Assembly (NCBI GenBank): GCA_963678705.1
Contig: OY783216.1
Location: 14,958,596 to 15,022,595 of the forward strand
From: Panorpa germanica
Taxonomy: Eukaryota > Arthropoda > Insecta > Mecoptera > Panorpidae
Direction of reading: 5' to 3'
Length of the DNA stretch: 64,000 nt
Shown here in pieces: positions 44,401 through 56,760 of the stretch. The position numbers and the translations under genes are program-made. Every line of letters starts with the position of its first letter. Positions within the stretch are counted from its first letter, which is position 1. The notes under the pieces were generated by a model, which saw nothing but the letters and a program-made list of their open reading frames with translations, had not been told where the DNA came from and did not search any database.

Positions 44401-44562
44401 CAAAGAAGTGAACGTCAACACAGCATCGTAACCGTAACCCGAGTATCAAGATCCAGTGTGAAGGAATGCTATTGCGGTACCAGATTGTGGTCTAGATGAA
44501 GAGAGGGGGAGTTTTAGTTGGCAGGCGCTTTTCGAGCGAGGGTGAATCCAGCACGTCCCGAC

Positions 44563-45400
44563 AACACACAGATCGACGAAGTTCACAGATATACTATGAA
44601 CCGATGGAAACATCACAAATGATAAAAATAAACCATCTACAATATCAGGTGAATAACGATAAAACTGAATATAAAAACCAATATGAAAATCTATAGGAAA
44701 GCCAATATAAATATGAATATGAAAGTCATTATGAAAACCAATATAAAAACCAATATAAAAACCAATATGAAGGATTATAATTATGGTGAGAACGAACGGT
44801 AACCGTCAAATGAAAATTGAAAGGAGAAACAAGATTTTTACGAAACGGCCTTAGAGAAAACATCAGAATTAACGCAAATAATAATGCATTATTACCATTC
44901 ATATACATTGACGAACTAAAAGCTAAATTCTTGATCGATGACGGATCGTCTAGAACTTTTATAAAACCATCACTTACTTTTAAACATTATAATTACCTTG
45001 TAACATAAAACAAGTAATCATAAATATACTGCATCAATTCCACTATTTCCCACGTTTAAAGAAAACCAATATCATAAAATATATTTGTTTGACTTTGATA
45101 AAAAATTATATCCCTTAATAGATGTTGATTTAATTAAACAACTAAAAGGCAAAATTAATTTAAAAAATAATATTATATTTGCTGTTCAAGCCACTAAAAA
45201 CAAATATAGAAATATATTTTCATAATGAAAATTTATAAAATTAAATACGTAAAAAATTAAGAAAGAACACCTTTACGACGAATAATTAATACATCTAAAT
45301 AAATTATTAAACGCATACAAAGATGTAATTCCATCAGACAATGAAAACATTTACATTTTCTAATGTAACTAAATATCATATTAGAACAACAGTATTCATT
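44563..45400 (+). pseudogene. errantivirus-like gag C-terminus and protease
   Basis: QHTDRRSSQIYYEPMETSQM runs into a Asn-Gln-Tyr repeat tail, typical of the gag end in insect errantivirus relatives. Then open frame 44817-45008 reads FLRNGLRENIRINANNNALL, FIYIDELKAKFLIDDGSSRTF. The protease motif is DDG where DTG is expected. Further debris (INLKNNIIFAVQATKNKY) shows the usual region between protease and RT. RT is absent. Described as a broken old copy. Confidence 0.7.
44670..44772 (+). repeat. 12-bp gag coding repeat (NQYK)n
   Basis: Variants of ATAAAAACCAAT repeat about eight times in frame, encoding (K/E)NQY units. Copy 2 is at 53161-53263. Confidence 0.8.
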
Positions 45401-45516
45401 CAACAGAGGTTATTAAAACCTAGTACCGATAGGATATGGAAATAGGTTGGGTTTTTCCGAACCCAGAGGTAGCGCGACCGCCCATCATTTCTCCTTTGAC
45501 TCCCACTACTGCATAT

Positions 45517-45985
45517 TTAATAATCCGATAATGCAATAGGAGTGGGTTTTATCAATTGTTGTTGTTGTCTGGTAATAGTCCGCGAACCACGAACAGTTTG
45601 TATCGTAAAATACTTAGCTGATCTACTGATTACTTTAAATGGACCATCATAAGTAAATTGTAAGGTTCCACGTACTGCATCGTGTCTAACGAAAACATGA
45701 GTGGTTGTCTGCAAGTCTTTGTGTATGAATATTTTTGGTTTTGCATGATGTTTTGCGATCACGGGTCTAATCCATCTTATTGCTATTCACGTAGTTTAAA
45801 TAGAAAAGTTTGTAGTTCTGTTATATCAATATTTTGCTGCTCGGTAATAAATTCACATGGTAAAGGAATGTATGCTCCATAAATCACTTTTGCTGAACTT
45901 GTATCAAATTCTGTAACGAGTCCACATTTTTTTTTAAATTGTGGTATTTTCACAGTGACGCGTGCCACTTGTTTAGTTCGTTCAT
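45517..45985 (-). pseudogene. gypsy integrase C-terminal fragment
   Basis: Minus strand: CGLVTEFDTSSAKVIYGAYI, PLPCEFITEQQ, LQTFLFKLRE, then in a second frame HKDLQTTTHVFVRHDAVRG, QFTYDGPFKVISR and KYFTIQTV. This is the post-core region and GPY/F (YDGPF) module of an insect gypsy integrase. Downstream (lower coordinates, to about 45400) a purine stretch and GGCGGTCGCGCTACC look like a 3' LTR start. It faces opposite to its neighbours. Confidence 0.75.
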
Positions 45986-46439
45986 TATCCAGATCTGTTT
46001 GTCATTTTCTATCATTGAAGTATCTTGTATGAGGGATTTAATCCTCTATTCTGCGTTGCAAGGTTATTATGTTACACTCTGTACTGACCTTATCGCGAAC
46101 AGTTTTTAAATAATAAAATATTGTTTATAATTCACACACGAGGTACATAAACAAAAATACTAATTGTTTTTCGCGGGCACAATTTGTAGTAATTTGCTTT
46201 TATGTATTAATGTTATTTTATTTATAACAAGTACAAATGTCTTCACAAAATATACTTTAATTTGATAATAAGAGGTTATTTATTATTTTTATTATTTTCA
46301 ACCGATTATATACAATAGATATCAAACTGATACTATATAGAATATAACTGATATTATTTGTTATTATATACAAGGCTAACTATACTATACTACTAGAACG
46401 TGTGTACGCTTGCTTGTTATTTCAGGTCATGTGATCCAA

Positions 46440-47700
46440 CCCACATTGAACCACTGATATGACTCCATTAAGTATAATATTTAAATCAACAAGACATATT
46501 TGATTTGGAAATAAAAAAAGAAATAACCCAATACAAGATTAAAGATCATCTTGATAACTTAAACAGATAACATGACAAAATATACGAAAAAAGTGCTGAT
46601 CAAAAAATTTTTACAATTGAAAGAATTAACAATAAAATAAAATCCTCCACATTTCTTATATAGGAGATTTTATTTATGTAAAAAACAATCAAAAAGAAAT
46701 AAATGACACCAAATTAAAAATGTACAATATGTAATTAAACATATAAACAGACAAACTAATGTAATGCATATAAAGTATATACATACGGGTAAACTAATAT
46801 TAAAAATACCTTTCTGTTCCAGACGTTGAATTATCGGAATAACAGCAGAAACAATTTAAAAAATTATTAACAAGCCCGGACTATATCCAGTACAGCTAGG
46901 ATTAGCAACAAATATACAAACTTATTGGAAACTTATTAAGGTCATAAACTACTCACAAATGATTAAGAAAAGTAAAAACCTAAATCTGCAAGCAGAAACA
47001 TTTTTACAAAAATATGAAATTAACAAAATACTATATAAAATATATTAATTTAGTGTCAATGAAAATATTAAAAGAATAGAACATACAATTGAAGAAATCT
47101 TTAATACACCCACTAATCAAGGTAGAAGATCAACAGAACCACTAAGAAATATAATTATATCAGGAAACCTAGATGGCTGATGATTATAGACAATGCTATA
47201 AAATAATTGCAATTAAAATCAAATGCACGAAATAATAATATAAACCAACTAATATCATTATTGAAGCAAGCTAAAGAAAAACATGTACAACAAGCTATTA
47301 AAAACATTAATGAAAACCGAGAACATATGGAGATAATAATAAATCAACAACTGAAATCAGAACAAAAGTTTACTACTCAATTTGAGCGACCAAATTAGCA
47401 AGGTGAAATAAATTCCATATTTGAACATATAATAATGCTAATAATAGTAACATAGGTTCACCTATTAATCCAACCAATACAGCCTAAGCCGCATCTATAT
47501 TTTTCACAAGAGTCAAAGCTATAGCAAAACTAAAAGTATTACTACTGACTACGACTGACAATGACGAAAAAAATGTAATGACCACAATGAGATCAGGGCA
47601 TGTTGTGAAAATTATTGAACCGACATTGAAACCAAGAAAATAATCAGGGAAAAATTTGTTAAGCAAAATGTAAGTCATAACAAATATAAACTAAATCAAG
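46440..47700 (+). pseudogene. possible env-like remnant of an errantivirus-type element
   Basis: Scattered frames give long Lys/Asn-rich helices and one phrase, IIISGNLDG, that resembles the segment after the cleavage site of insect errantivirus envelope proteins. A helical stretch follows (47207-47398, INQLISLLKQAKEKHV, NINENREHMEII), and a TMRSGHVVK-like end near 47590. There is no intact frame, signal peptide or membrane segment. The assignment rests on weak similarity and position before an LTR. Confidence 0.35.
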
Positions 47701-47775
47701 AAAGATCGTATCGGGTAATAGACGAGAAATGCATGCAAGTTAAAATGGTTTTACTACCTAAATTATGTTACATTC

Positions 47776-47932
47776 TTTTAAAACTCACTCATAAATTGCA
47801 TTCAATAATTAACTAAAATATTAAATAACAAGTTTTTTTTATGTTCAGTAAATAAATAGAACCAATATCTTACATTACCGTAAAAATCATAAATTCTATA
47901 TTTTAAAACTCTTAAGTCAAAACCATGACTAT
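47776..47932 (+). repeat. about 150-bp direct repeat, left copy
   Basis: AAAACTCACTCATAA and the following sequence through AACCATGAC recur at 48742-48887 with about 80% identity. The pair brackets the inverted minisatellite piece. Confidence 0.75.
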
Positions 47933-48131
47933 TAAGTACATAATCCTAAAAAATTAAAATTAAAATAGAACTATTTAAAATAATTAAGTAAAGTTTAATT
48001 TTCTCACAATACAATACAATTTTATGTTTCAAAATTAGATCTCACATATAAAATATGATTCTGTATAAGTTCTCTTGTGTTCCAAATTTTTTGTTAAATA
48101 AATAATTCTATTTATTTTACCATTTCGATTC

Positions 48132-48200
48132 TGTTGTTCTTTGTTGTTGTTTGATGTTGTTTGTCGTTGTTTGTTGATTGATGTTGGATGTTGGATATTG
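48132..48200. repeat. imperfect (TTG)n microsatellite
   Basis: Runs of TTGTTG interspersed with GATG; duplicated at 56623-56691. Confidence 0.85.
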
Positions 48201-48269
48201 AATAATTTTAAGAGTGATTTTATTATTTAAACATTATAAAAGTACAATTTCCGTATAAGCTAATTTCGT

Positions 48270-48722
48270 AAGCATCACGTAACCATTCAAAGTCGTAACA
48301 ATCTGCATATAGTAATAATATAAAACCTAGAATATAGCATTATAGCCTTTATTACCTATCATTGCAATACAATCAATTTAGTTAATAAAGAACTTAGCGT
48401 TGTCTTAGAACCTAGTATATAGAATTACTATCTTGACCAAACCTAGCGTTGCAATACAATTAATTTAGTTAGTAGAACCTATCGTTGTCGTAGAACTAAG
48501 TATATAGCATTATTACCTAGTTCAAATATACCGTCACAATACAATAGATATAGATAACAAATATAAGACAACAAATATAATATAAGATAACAAATAATTT
48601 GTAGTAACAAGAAATATTATATTTCTCTAGCAAGTTAACAAATTATACAGTCCACTTTAAATCTAAGACTTAAGCGAAAACTCTTCAATAATTTAGAACA
48701 TTAAAAGGTCGCATACGTCGTG
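48270..48722 (-). repeat. inverted fragment of the 85-bp minisatellite element
   Basis: The reverse complement matches 62939 onward: the leading flank (ACGTATGCG-CCTTTTAATG, near 48700) followed by about three diverged 85-bp units (TTGTATTG..., GTTCTA-GACAACGA). Both flank and units are shared, so this is a mobile or dispersed element whose tail is the tandem repeat. Confidence 0.8.
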
Positions 48723-48741
48723 TTTTTTATGATGCATTCAT

Positions 48742-48887
48742 TTAAAAACTCACTCATAATTTGCATTCAATAATTAACTAAAATAACAAGAGTTCTTTCA
48801 TGTTCAGTAACTTAATAGAACGAATATCCTACTTTACTTAAAAAATCATAAATTGAATTATTTGAAAACTGTAAGTCAGTACCATGC
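48742..48887 (+). repeat. about 150-bp direct repeat, right copy
   Basis: Partner of 47776-47932. The pair is also present in duplication copy 2 (56267-56423, 57233-57378). It may be part of a long LTR split by an insertion. Confidence 0.75.
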
Positions 48888-48908
48888 CCTTTGTAACCTA
48901 TGTAGTTA

Positions 48909-49355
48909 AATCCCACGCTGATTCTAAGAATCATTTTACACTTGACTAAGGGTTTGACCCTTAGGCTATTACAAGATTAGTATATATATATAGTTCGTAG
49001 AGATATAATAAGTTAGTCTGTAAAAGTATTAACATCAATCGATATCATTTTACTTTCACTTGCTCAAGGATCTCTAGGATAACACCACAATAGCTGCACG
49101 TGTTATCTTAATTCCGTAATAGTCAATTTCTATTGCAGATTATTGACATTACCATAAATTAAATCTAAGATACAAAAGTCTAAAAAGACATAAAGCATAA
49201 ATTGCAAAAGAAACGAAACAAAACCATATTAAATTATTATTGTAATAATTAATAATATTTACAAAACCACGACTTATAAAATATAAGCAAATTAAACTAT
49301 CCAATATAAATTTGTTAATTTCTTTCGGCTCCCAGAGAGTGTTCAATACAATAAC
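48909..49355 (+). repeat. candidate LTR upstream of a tRNA-Ser-type primer site
   Basis: It ends immediately before a primer-binding-like sequence at 49356. It contains a TATATATATATAG box near 48983 and two small hairpins (48919-48933 and 48946-48964). The left edge near AGTTAAAT is only a guess from errantivirus LTR style. Duplicated at 57400-57846. Confidence 0.4.
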
Positions 49356-49374
49356 TGACGCAGTGCGGTAGGAT
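49356..49374 (+). promoter_or_regulatory. tRNA-Ser-type primer-binding site (degenerate)
   Basis: TGACGCAGTGCGGTAGGAT resembles the tRNA-Ser complement used by 17.6/297-type insect elements, with one substitution and one inserted G. Second copy at 57847-57865. Confidence 0.6.
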
Positions 49375-50729
49375 AATTTGCTTTTTTGAAAAGTAAAAAG
49401 TACAACCCAGTTCTTAAAAAAGTTATAAAAGGATCTACTAAAGTGTATTAAATAAATATTTTTATGTTAAGTGAAATTTTTTTTCTTTCCTGTGTAAATG
49501 AATAAAATTTAAAAAATCTACAATATTAAATATACAGTACTTAAAAAAATTAAATAGTTATAAGTGTACAAAGGGGCATTTAAAATAAAGTTGTGGGAAA
49601 AGTTTTTTTTTTTTTTAAATAAGTGTACTAAAGGTTTTTTTAAATAATTGGAAGAAGTTTCCAAAGGGTAAGTAAAATAAACAAAAATGTTTAACAAAAC
49701 TAAAAAAAAAATAGGTTTTAAACAAAAAAGTGCAAAAGCAGTCGAAACCATCATACAGCGAGATCATAAAACGGAGACCATAGAATCTATATCAATGATA
49801 CTTGTAATATAACTGTAAGTAGTAAGTATTTTTGACATTCCTTTCATAAATTCCTAATATCCAATTATTAAATTTAAAAAAAAAAAAAAAAAAGTTATAG
49901 TAATAACAAAAAGCATTATATGACCCAAAATACATTTGACTTCACATTTGACAACTAAACTCTGTACTTAACGAAATTGAAATCAAACATTTTAAAATTG
50001 AAAACGTAATACTACAAGTACAAAAACAACTAGAGTTGCAAAGACAAGAAATCTTCCAACTTTGGCAACAGACAGACAAAGTATTCAACAAAGAACAGGC
50101 ATAAATAAGCGGTTTTATTAAACAGATAGACAACATCGCTTATATGTTCAGAAACGAAGTCGAGGAAATAAAAACCTGCATAGCCGGAGGAATCTTATCC
50201 AAGTTGGAGGAATCCACCGAAAGAGTTACATTAGGTTGACGTATCGACACATAGAACGAACTGAGAAGGCTTCTAATCACCCATTTCTCTGATAAAAGAG
50301 ATAAAGCCACACTGTTCAGTACAGAACATAAGATATGTCTCTGCTGACATTTCAACATTGTAATGTATTGTTGTCTCTGGTAGAAGTTACACGCAGGGCA
50401 ACATTACAAGCATTGCTGTGTACGCCACAGGCATATGGCAATGCCAGTCAGTCGGATTCTGGTCTTTACACTTGCAGCGTCACGATTCACAATCATTTTG
50501 TATAATAAGAAATTGATTAAAGTTATTTAAGAAAAGTGTAATTTAAGTTTGAATATTTAAATAAAATATTCAATCCATTTTACTCGCATGGTTTTATTTC
50601 GTACACACACTTAACATGAAAATTAGTGAGCTTATGCAGAAAACTTATGAAAATACGAAGGACTTCTATAACTATTTTTAAGACACAGCCTCAGAACAAG
50701 ACCGTGAATAAGAATAAATACTCACAATC
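49375..50729 (+). pseudogene. errantivirus-like leader and gag debris
   Basis: After the primer site comes an AT-rich leader, then short frames with no recognised domain. A start near 49688 (MFNKTKKK...) fails quickly. Near 50390-50500 one frame reads SDSGLYTCSVTIHNHFV, which resembles an immunoglobulin-fold Cys strand, but it is isolated and I treat it as chance. Position between primer site and protease suggests decayed gag. Duplicated at 57866-59219. Confidence 0.4.
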
Positions 50730-50738
50730 CTAATTCAC

Positions 50739-50821
50739 TACCGTTTATGTATATTCCGAAATATAAAACAAAATTACTCATTGACACAGGGTCCTCCGGA
50801 ACTATGATTAACCCACAATTT
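50739..50821 (+). pseudogene. protease start cut by the duplication junction
   Basis: MYIPKYKTKLLIDTGSSGTM with an intact DTG motif, then abrupt fusion at 50821/50822 to R1 LINE linker. The uncut version is at 59237. Confidence 0.8.
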
Positions 50822-53053
50822 GAACGATAACATCGCTTAGTTAGAAAAGCAATGTCTGAGGTCAAGAAGATTGTTAACTCAAGGTAATAAGAGCAAAGAA
50901 GTCACAGAAGAAAGTAGAGAAAGATTCAGAAATGAATACAATGAAAAATTTAAACTCCTCAGAAACGCAATAATAGGAGCAAAACAAGATGTCTGGAGAA
51001 AAACCTGCCTAGAAGGTAACCAAGATATTTGGGACATGGAGTACAAAATTGTGTGTAAAGAGCTTAACATGATGTCTCGAATTAAATTAAGTAGCGATAA
51101 GCTAATAACAACTGTCAAGAAACTGTTTCCAACACGAGCAACAAACAAATAGCCATACATAGCTATAGAGGAAAGGTGTATACCCTATTTTACTGAGGCA
51201 GAACAATAAGGGACAATAAGAATTAAAAACGGAAAGTCACCAGGTCCGGATCAAATTCCATCTGAAATCGTCAAAGCGGCAATTAGAGAATTCTCGAGAG
51301 AATTCCTCGAAATAATGAATGTTTAACTAAAAAGTAAAATATTTCCAAAAATGTGGAAAATAGCCATACTAGTCTTGATTTAAAAGTCTAAAAAAGAAGG
51401 AGACCTGGAGGCTAAATATAGACAAATATGTCTTCTGAATGTCATGGGAAAAGTTCTTAAACAGCTGGTTGCAGTTAGGTTATTAGGGGAAGTTGAACCA
51501 AAACTCTCAAAGAACCAATATGGATTCAGAAAGAAACGGTCAACTATTGATGCAATGATCCAGATAAAGAGGTCGGTAGAGAAAATAAAACTCAAGGCGC
51601 ACCGGAACAGGAAATATATAGTGTTAGTAACGCTTGCCATAAAAAATGCCTTTAATTCAGCACCTTGGGATGAAATCATAAAAGCGCTAAAAGAATTTGA
51701 AGTCAGTGAGTACCTGACAAGAATTAAAAGCAGCTATCTAGAGGATCACTGGATAGAAGTCGAGGGAAATTTAATAAGTGTAACCTGCGGAGTTTCACAG
51801 GGATCGGTATTAGGGTCTCTTCTATGGAACATTCTGTACGACGAGGTACTAAAAACTGAACCACCAGAAGGCGCATCAGTTATTGGATTCGCGGATGACA
51901 CAGCACTTATTATTGAAGCTAAAACTAAGGAAACACTAAAGACACACGCAAACACGGCGCTGAACCGGATTGAGCAGATCCTAGACAGAAAACAATTACA
52001 GCTCGCTTCTGAAAAATCGAAGGCAATCGTACTTTATGGTAGAAGAAAACTGACGGAAATACCCTTGGAGGTAGGCACAATGAAAATTAAATCCAAAGAA
52101 CACTTAAAGTACCTGGGGCTCTATATTGGAAGAAATGCAGACATGAAGCAACATGTTATACAAGCGGCTAAGAAATCCGAGGAAAAACTTATGACGTTAA
52201 GTAGACTAAAGCCAAATCTGAAGGGACCGAAGGTAAGTAAGAGTAGAGTGTTAGCGTCGGTGGTTCACTCAATAATGCTGTATGCTGCTCCAATATAGAA
52301 GGAAGCTGTAAAACTCAAAAAATTAAGAAATATGTTAATAAGTGTGCAATGTAGAATGGCAATACAAGTGAATAGTGCTTATCGCACAATCTCGGCAGAA
52401 GCTGTCCAGGTGATAAGCGGAATAGTACCTCTGGCAATACTAGTAGAAGAGCGGTAAAGAGTCTATAATGAGAAAGAAGAAAAACACTAGGAAGTAAGGA
52501 AAGAAATTTAAAAAAAGTGGCAATGCGAGTGGGAGAAAAAAACCGGTAAATCGGTGTGGACTAAAAGGCTAATACGGCAGATTAGTACTTGGAAAAATCG
52601 AAAGTACGGGGAAATTGATTATTTTATAACACAATTTCTCGGAGGACAAGAATGCTTTGGGAGTTACTTGAAGAGATTGAAAAAGAGAGAGTCCGACAAA
52701 TGTTGGTACTGTGAACATGTCGATACACCAGAACATACGTTCTTCTATTGTGGCCGATGGGCGATGGTAAGAGAAGAAGTACGGACGATAACGGGAACCA
52801 CACTGACCATAGATAATATTGTTAATACTTTGGTGGAAGAGGAAGAGTATTGGAGTGCGGTTCGAGTCTTCGTCTTAAAAATTCTATAAACCAAAGAAGT
52901 GAACGTCAACACAGCATCGTAACCGTAACCCGAGTATCAAGATCCAGTGTGAAGGAATGCTATTGCGGTACCAGATTGTGGTCTAGATGAAGAGAGGGGG
53001 AGTTTTAGTTGGCAGGCGCTTTTCGAGCGAGGGTGAATCCAGCACGTCCCGAC
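50822..53053 (+). mobile_element. R1-like LINE copy (iii), in duplication copy 2
   Basis: Repeats 42331-44562. RT frame 51444-52298 has the same Asp-to-Ala change (51636-51638) and FADD. It has Leu in VLGSLLWN where copy (ii) has Phe, Pro in LKPNLKG for Ser, and Arg in AMVREEV for Ile, which in all three cases are the forms expected for the family. Confidence 0.9.
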
Positions 53054-53891
53054 AACACACAGATCGACGAAGTTCACAGATATACTATGAACCGATGGAA
53101 ACATCACAAATGATAAAAATAAACCATCTACAATATCAGGTGAATAACGATAAAACTGAATATAAAAACCAATATGAAAATCTATAGGAAAGCCAATATA
53201 AATATGAATATGAAAGTCATTATGAAAACCAATATAAAAACCAATATAAAAACCAATATGAAGGATTATAATTATGGTGAGAACGAACGGTAACCGTCAA
53301 ATGAAAATTGAAAGGAGAAACAAGATTTTTACGAAACGGCCTTAGAGAAAACATCAGAATTAACGCAAATAATAATGCATTATTACCATTCATATACATT
53401 GACGAACTAAAAGCTAAATTCTTGATCGATGACGGATCGTCTAGAACTTTTATAAAACCATCACTTACTTTTAAACATTATAATTACCTTGTAACATAAA
53501 ACAAGTAATCATAAATATACTGCATCAATTCCACTATTTCCCACGTTTAAAGAAAACCAATATCATAAAATATATTTGTTTGACTTTGATAAAAAATTAT
53601 ATCCCTTAATAGATGTTGATTTAATTAAACAACTAAAAGGCAAAATTAATTTAAAAAATAATATTATATTTGCTGTTCAAGCCACTAAAAACAAATATAG
53701 AAATATATTTTCATAATGAAAATTTATAAAATTAAATACGTAAAAAATTAAGAAAGAACACCTTTACGACGAATAATTAATACATCTAAATAAATTATTA
53801 AACGCATACAAAGATGTAATTCCATCAGACAATGAAAACATTTACATTTTCTAATGTAACTAAATATCATATTAGAACAACAGTATTCATT
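53054..53891 (+). pseudogene. errantivirus-like gag/protease, duplication copy 2
   Basis: Same as 44563-45400, including the DDG protease motif. Confidence 0.7.
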
Positions 53892-54007
53892 CAACAGAGG
53901 TTATTAAAACCTAGTACCGATAGGATATGGAAATAGGTTGGGTTTTTCCGAACCCAGAGGTAGCGCGACCGCCCATCATTTCTCCTTTGACTCCCACTAC
54001 TGCATAT

Positions 54008-54476
54008 TTAATAATCCGATAATGCAATAGGAGTGGGTTTTATCAATTGTTGTTGTTGTCTGGTAATAGTCCGCGAACCACGAACAGTTTGTATCGTAAA
54101 ATACTTAGCTGATCTACTGATTACTTTAAATGGACCATCATAAGTAAATTGTAAGGTTCCACGTACTGCATCGTGTCTAACGAAAACATGAGTGGTTGTC
54201 TGCAAGTCTTTGTGTATGAATATTTTTGGTTTTGCATGATGTTTTGCGATCACGGGTCTAATCCATCTTATTGCTATTCACGTAGTTTAAATAGAAAAGT
54301 TTGTAGTTCTGTTATATCAATATTTTGCTGCTCGGTAATAAATTCACATGGTAAAGGAATGTATGCTCCATAAATCACTTTTGCTGAACTTGTATCAAAT
54401 TCTGTAACGAGTCCACATTTTTTTTTAAATTGTGGTATTTTCACAGTGACGCGTGCCACTTGTTTAGTTCGTTCAT
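54008..54476 (-). pseudogene. gypsy integrase C-terminal fragment, duplication copy 2
   Basis: Same as 45517-45985. Confidence 0.75.
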
Positions 54477-54930
54477 TATCCAGATCTGTTTGTCATTTTC
54501 TATCATTGAAGTATCTTGTATGAGGGATTTAATCCTCTATTCTGCGTTGCAAGGTTATTATGTTACACTCTGTACTGACCTTATCGCGAACAGTTTTTAA
54601 ATAATAAAATATTGTTTATAATTCACACACGAGGTACATAAACAAAAATACTAATTGTTTTTCGCGGGCACAATTTGTAGTAATTTGCTTTTATGTATTA
54701 ATGTTATTTTATTTATAACAAGTACAAATGTCTTCACAAAATATACTTTAATTTGATAATAAGAGGTTATTTATTATTTTTATTATTTTCAACCGATTAT
54801 ATACAATAGATATCAAACTGATACTATATAGAATATAACTGATATTATTTGTTATTATATACAAGGCTAACTATACTATACTACTAGAACGTGTGTACGC
54901 TTGCTTGTTATTTCAGGTCATGTGATCCAA

Positions 54931-56191
54931 CCCACATTGAACCACTGATATGACTCCATTAAGTATAATATTTAAATCAACAAGACATATTTGATTTGGA
55001 AATAAAAAAAGAAATAACCCAATACAAGATTAAAGATCATCTTGATAACTTAAACAGATAACATGACAAAATATACGAAAAAAGTGCTGATCAAAAAATT
55101 TTTACAATTGAAAGAATTAACAATAAAATAAAATCCTCCACATTTCTTATATAGGAGATTTTATTTATGTAAAAAACAATCAAAAAGAAATAAATGACAC
55201 CAAATTAAAAATGTACAATATGTAATTAAACATATAAACAGACAAACTAATGTAATGCATATAAAGTATATACATACGGGTAAACTAATATTAAAAATAC
55301 CTTTCTGTTCCAGACGTTGAATTATCGGAATAACAGCAGAAACAATTTAAAAAATTATTAACAAGCCCGGACTATATCCAGTACAGCTAGGATTAGCAAC
55401 AAATATACAAACTTATTGGAAACTTATTAAGGTCATAAACTACTCACAAATGATTAAGAAAAGTAAAAACCTAAATCTGCAAGCAGAAACATTTTTACAA
55501 AAATATGAAATTAACAAAATACTATATAAAATATATTAATTTAGTGTCAATGAAAATATTAAAAGAATAGAACATACAATTGAAGAAATCTTTAATACAC
55601 CCACTAATCAAGGTAGAAGATCAACAGAACCACTAAGAAATATAATTATATCAGGAAACCTAGATGGCTGATGATTATAGACAATGCTATAAAATAATTG
55701 CAATTAAAATCAAATGCACGAAATAATAATATAAACCAACTAATATCATTATTGAAGCAAGCTAAAGAAAAACATGTACAACAAGCTATTAAAAACATTA
55801 ATGAAAACCGAGAACATATGGAGATAATAATAAATCAACAACTGAAATCAGAACAAAAGTTTACTACTCAATTTGAGCGACCAAATTAGCAAGGTGAAAT
55901 AAATTCCATATTTGAACATATAATAATGCTAATAATAGTAACATAGGTTCACCTATTAATCCAACCAATACAGCCTAAGCCGCATCTATATTTTTCACAA
56001 GAGTCAAAGCTATAGCAAAACTAAAAGTATTACTACTGACTACGACTGACAATGACGAAAAAAATGTAATGACCACAATGAGATCAGGGCATGTTGTGAA
56101 AATTATTGAACCGACATTGAAACCAAGAAAATAATCAGGGAAAAATTTGTTAAGCAAAATGTAAGTCATAACAAATATAAACTAAATCAAG
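54931..56191 (+). pseudogene. possible env-like remnant, duplication copy 2
   Basis: Same as 46440-47700, with the same caveats. Confidence 0.35.
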
Positions 56192-56760
56192 AAAGATCGT
56201 ATCGGGTAATAGACGAGAAATGCATGCAAGTTAAAATGGTTTTACTACCTAAATTATGTTACATTCTTTTAAAACTCACTCATAAATTGCATTCAATAAT
56301 TAACTAAAATATTAAATAACAAGTTTTTTTTATGTTCAGTAAATAAATAGAACCAATATCTTACATTACCGTAAAAATCATAAATTCTATATTTTAAAAC
56401 TCTTAAGTCAAAACCATGACTATTAAGTACATAATCCTAAAAAATTAAAATTAAAATAGAACTATTTAAAATAATTAAGTAAAGTTTAATTTTCTCACAA
56501 TACAATACAATTTTATGTTTCAAAATTAGATCTCACATATAAAATATGATTCTGTATAAGTTCTCTTGTGTTCCAAATTTTTTGTTAAATAAATAATTCT
56601 ATTTATTTTACCATTTCGATTCTGTTGTTCTTTGTTGTTGTTTGATGTTGTTTGTCGTTGTTTGTTGATTGATGTTGGATGTTGGATATTGAATAATTTT
56701 AAGAGTGATTTTATTATTTAAACATTATAAAAGTACAATTTCCGTATAAGCTAATTTCGT

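Larger units (their letters stand above)
40869..44562 (+). mobile_element. R1-like LINE copy (ii), truncated at both ends
   Basis: ORF1 with three zinc knuckles, ORF2 EN, a gap, RT and C-terminal zinc motif. The 5' side is cut by the I-like LINE tail. The 3' side stops at CGTCCCGAC (44562), before the 3' UTR end seen in copy (i), and joins errantivirus-like gag. From 42331 on it is part of the 8.49-kb tandem duplication. Confidence 0.85.
42331..50821 (+). repeat. 8.49-kb tandem duplication, copy 1
   Basis: Repeated in direct orientation at 50822-59311. Spacing is 8491 bp up to a poly(A) tract near 49878 (18 A here, 17 in copy 2), and 8490 after it. I found substitutions at 43198, 43328, 43721 and 44280. 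The outer boundaries are mid-LINE on the left and mid-protease of an errantivirus-like element on the right; the junction shares at most a base or two of homology. Confidence 0.95.

Noticed and set aside
50390..50500. A frame reading SDSGLYTCSVTIHNHF that looks like an immunoglobulin-domain Cys strand
   Set aside because: Isolated 16 residues with no Trp strand, no splice sites and no open context; it lies in decayed retroelement DNA and is probably chance.
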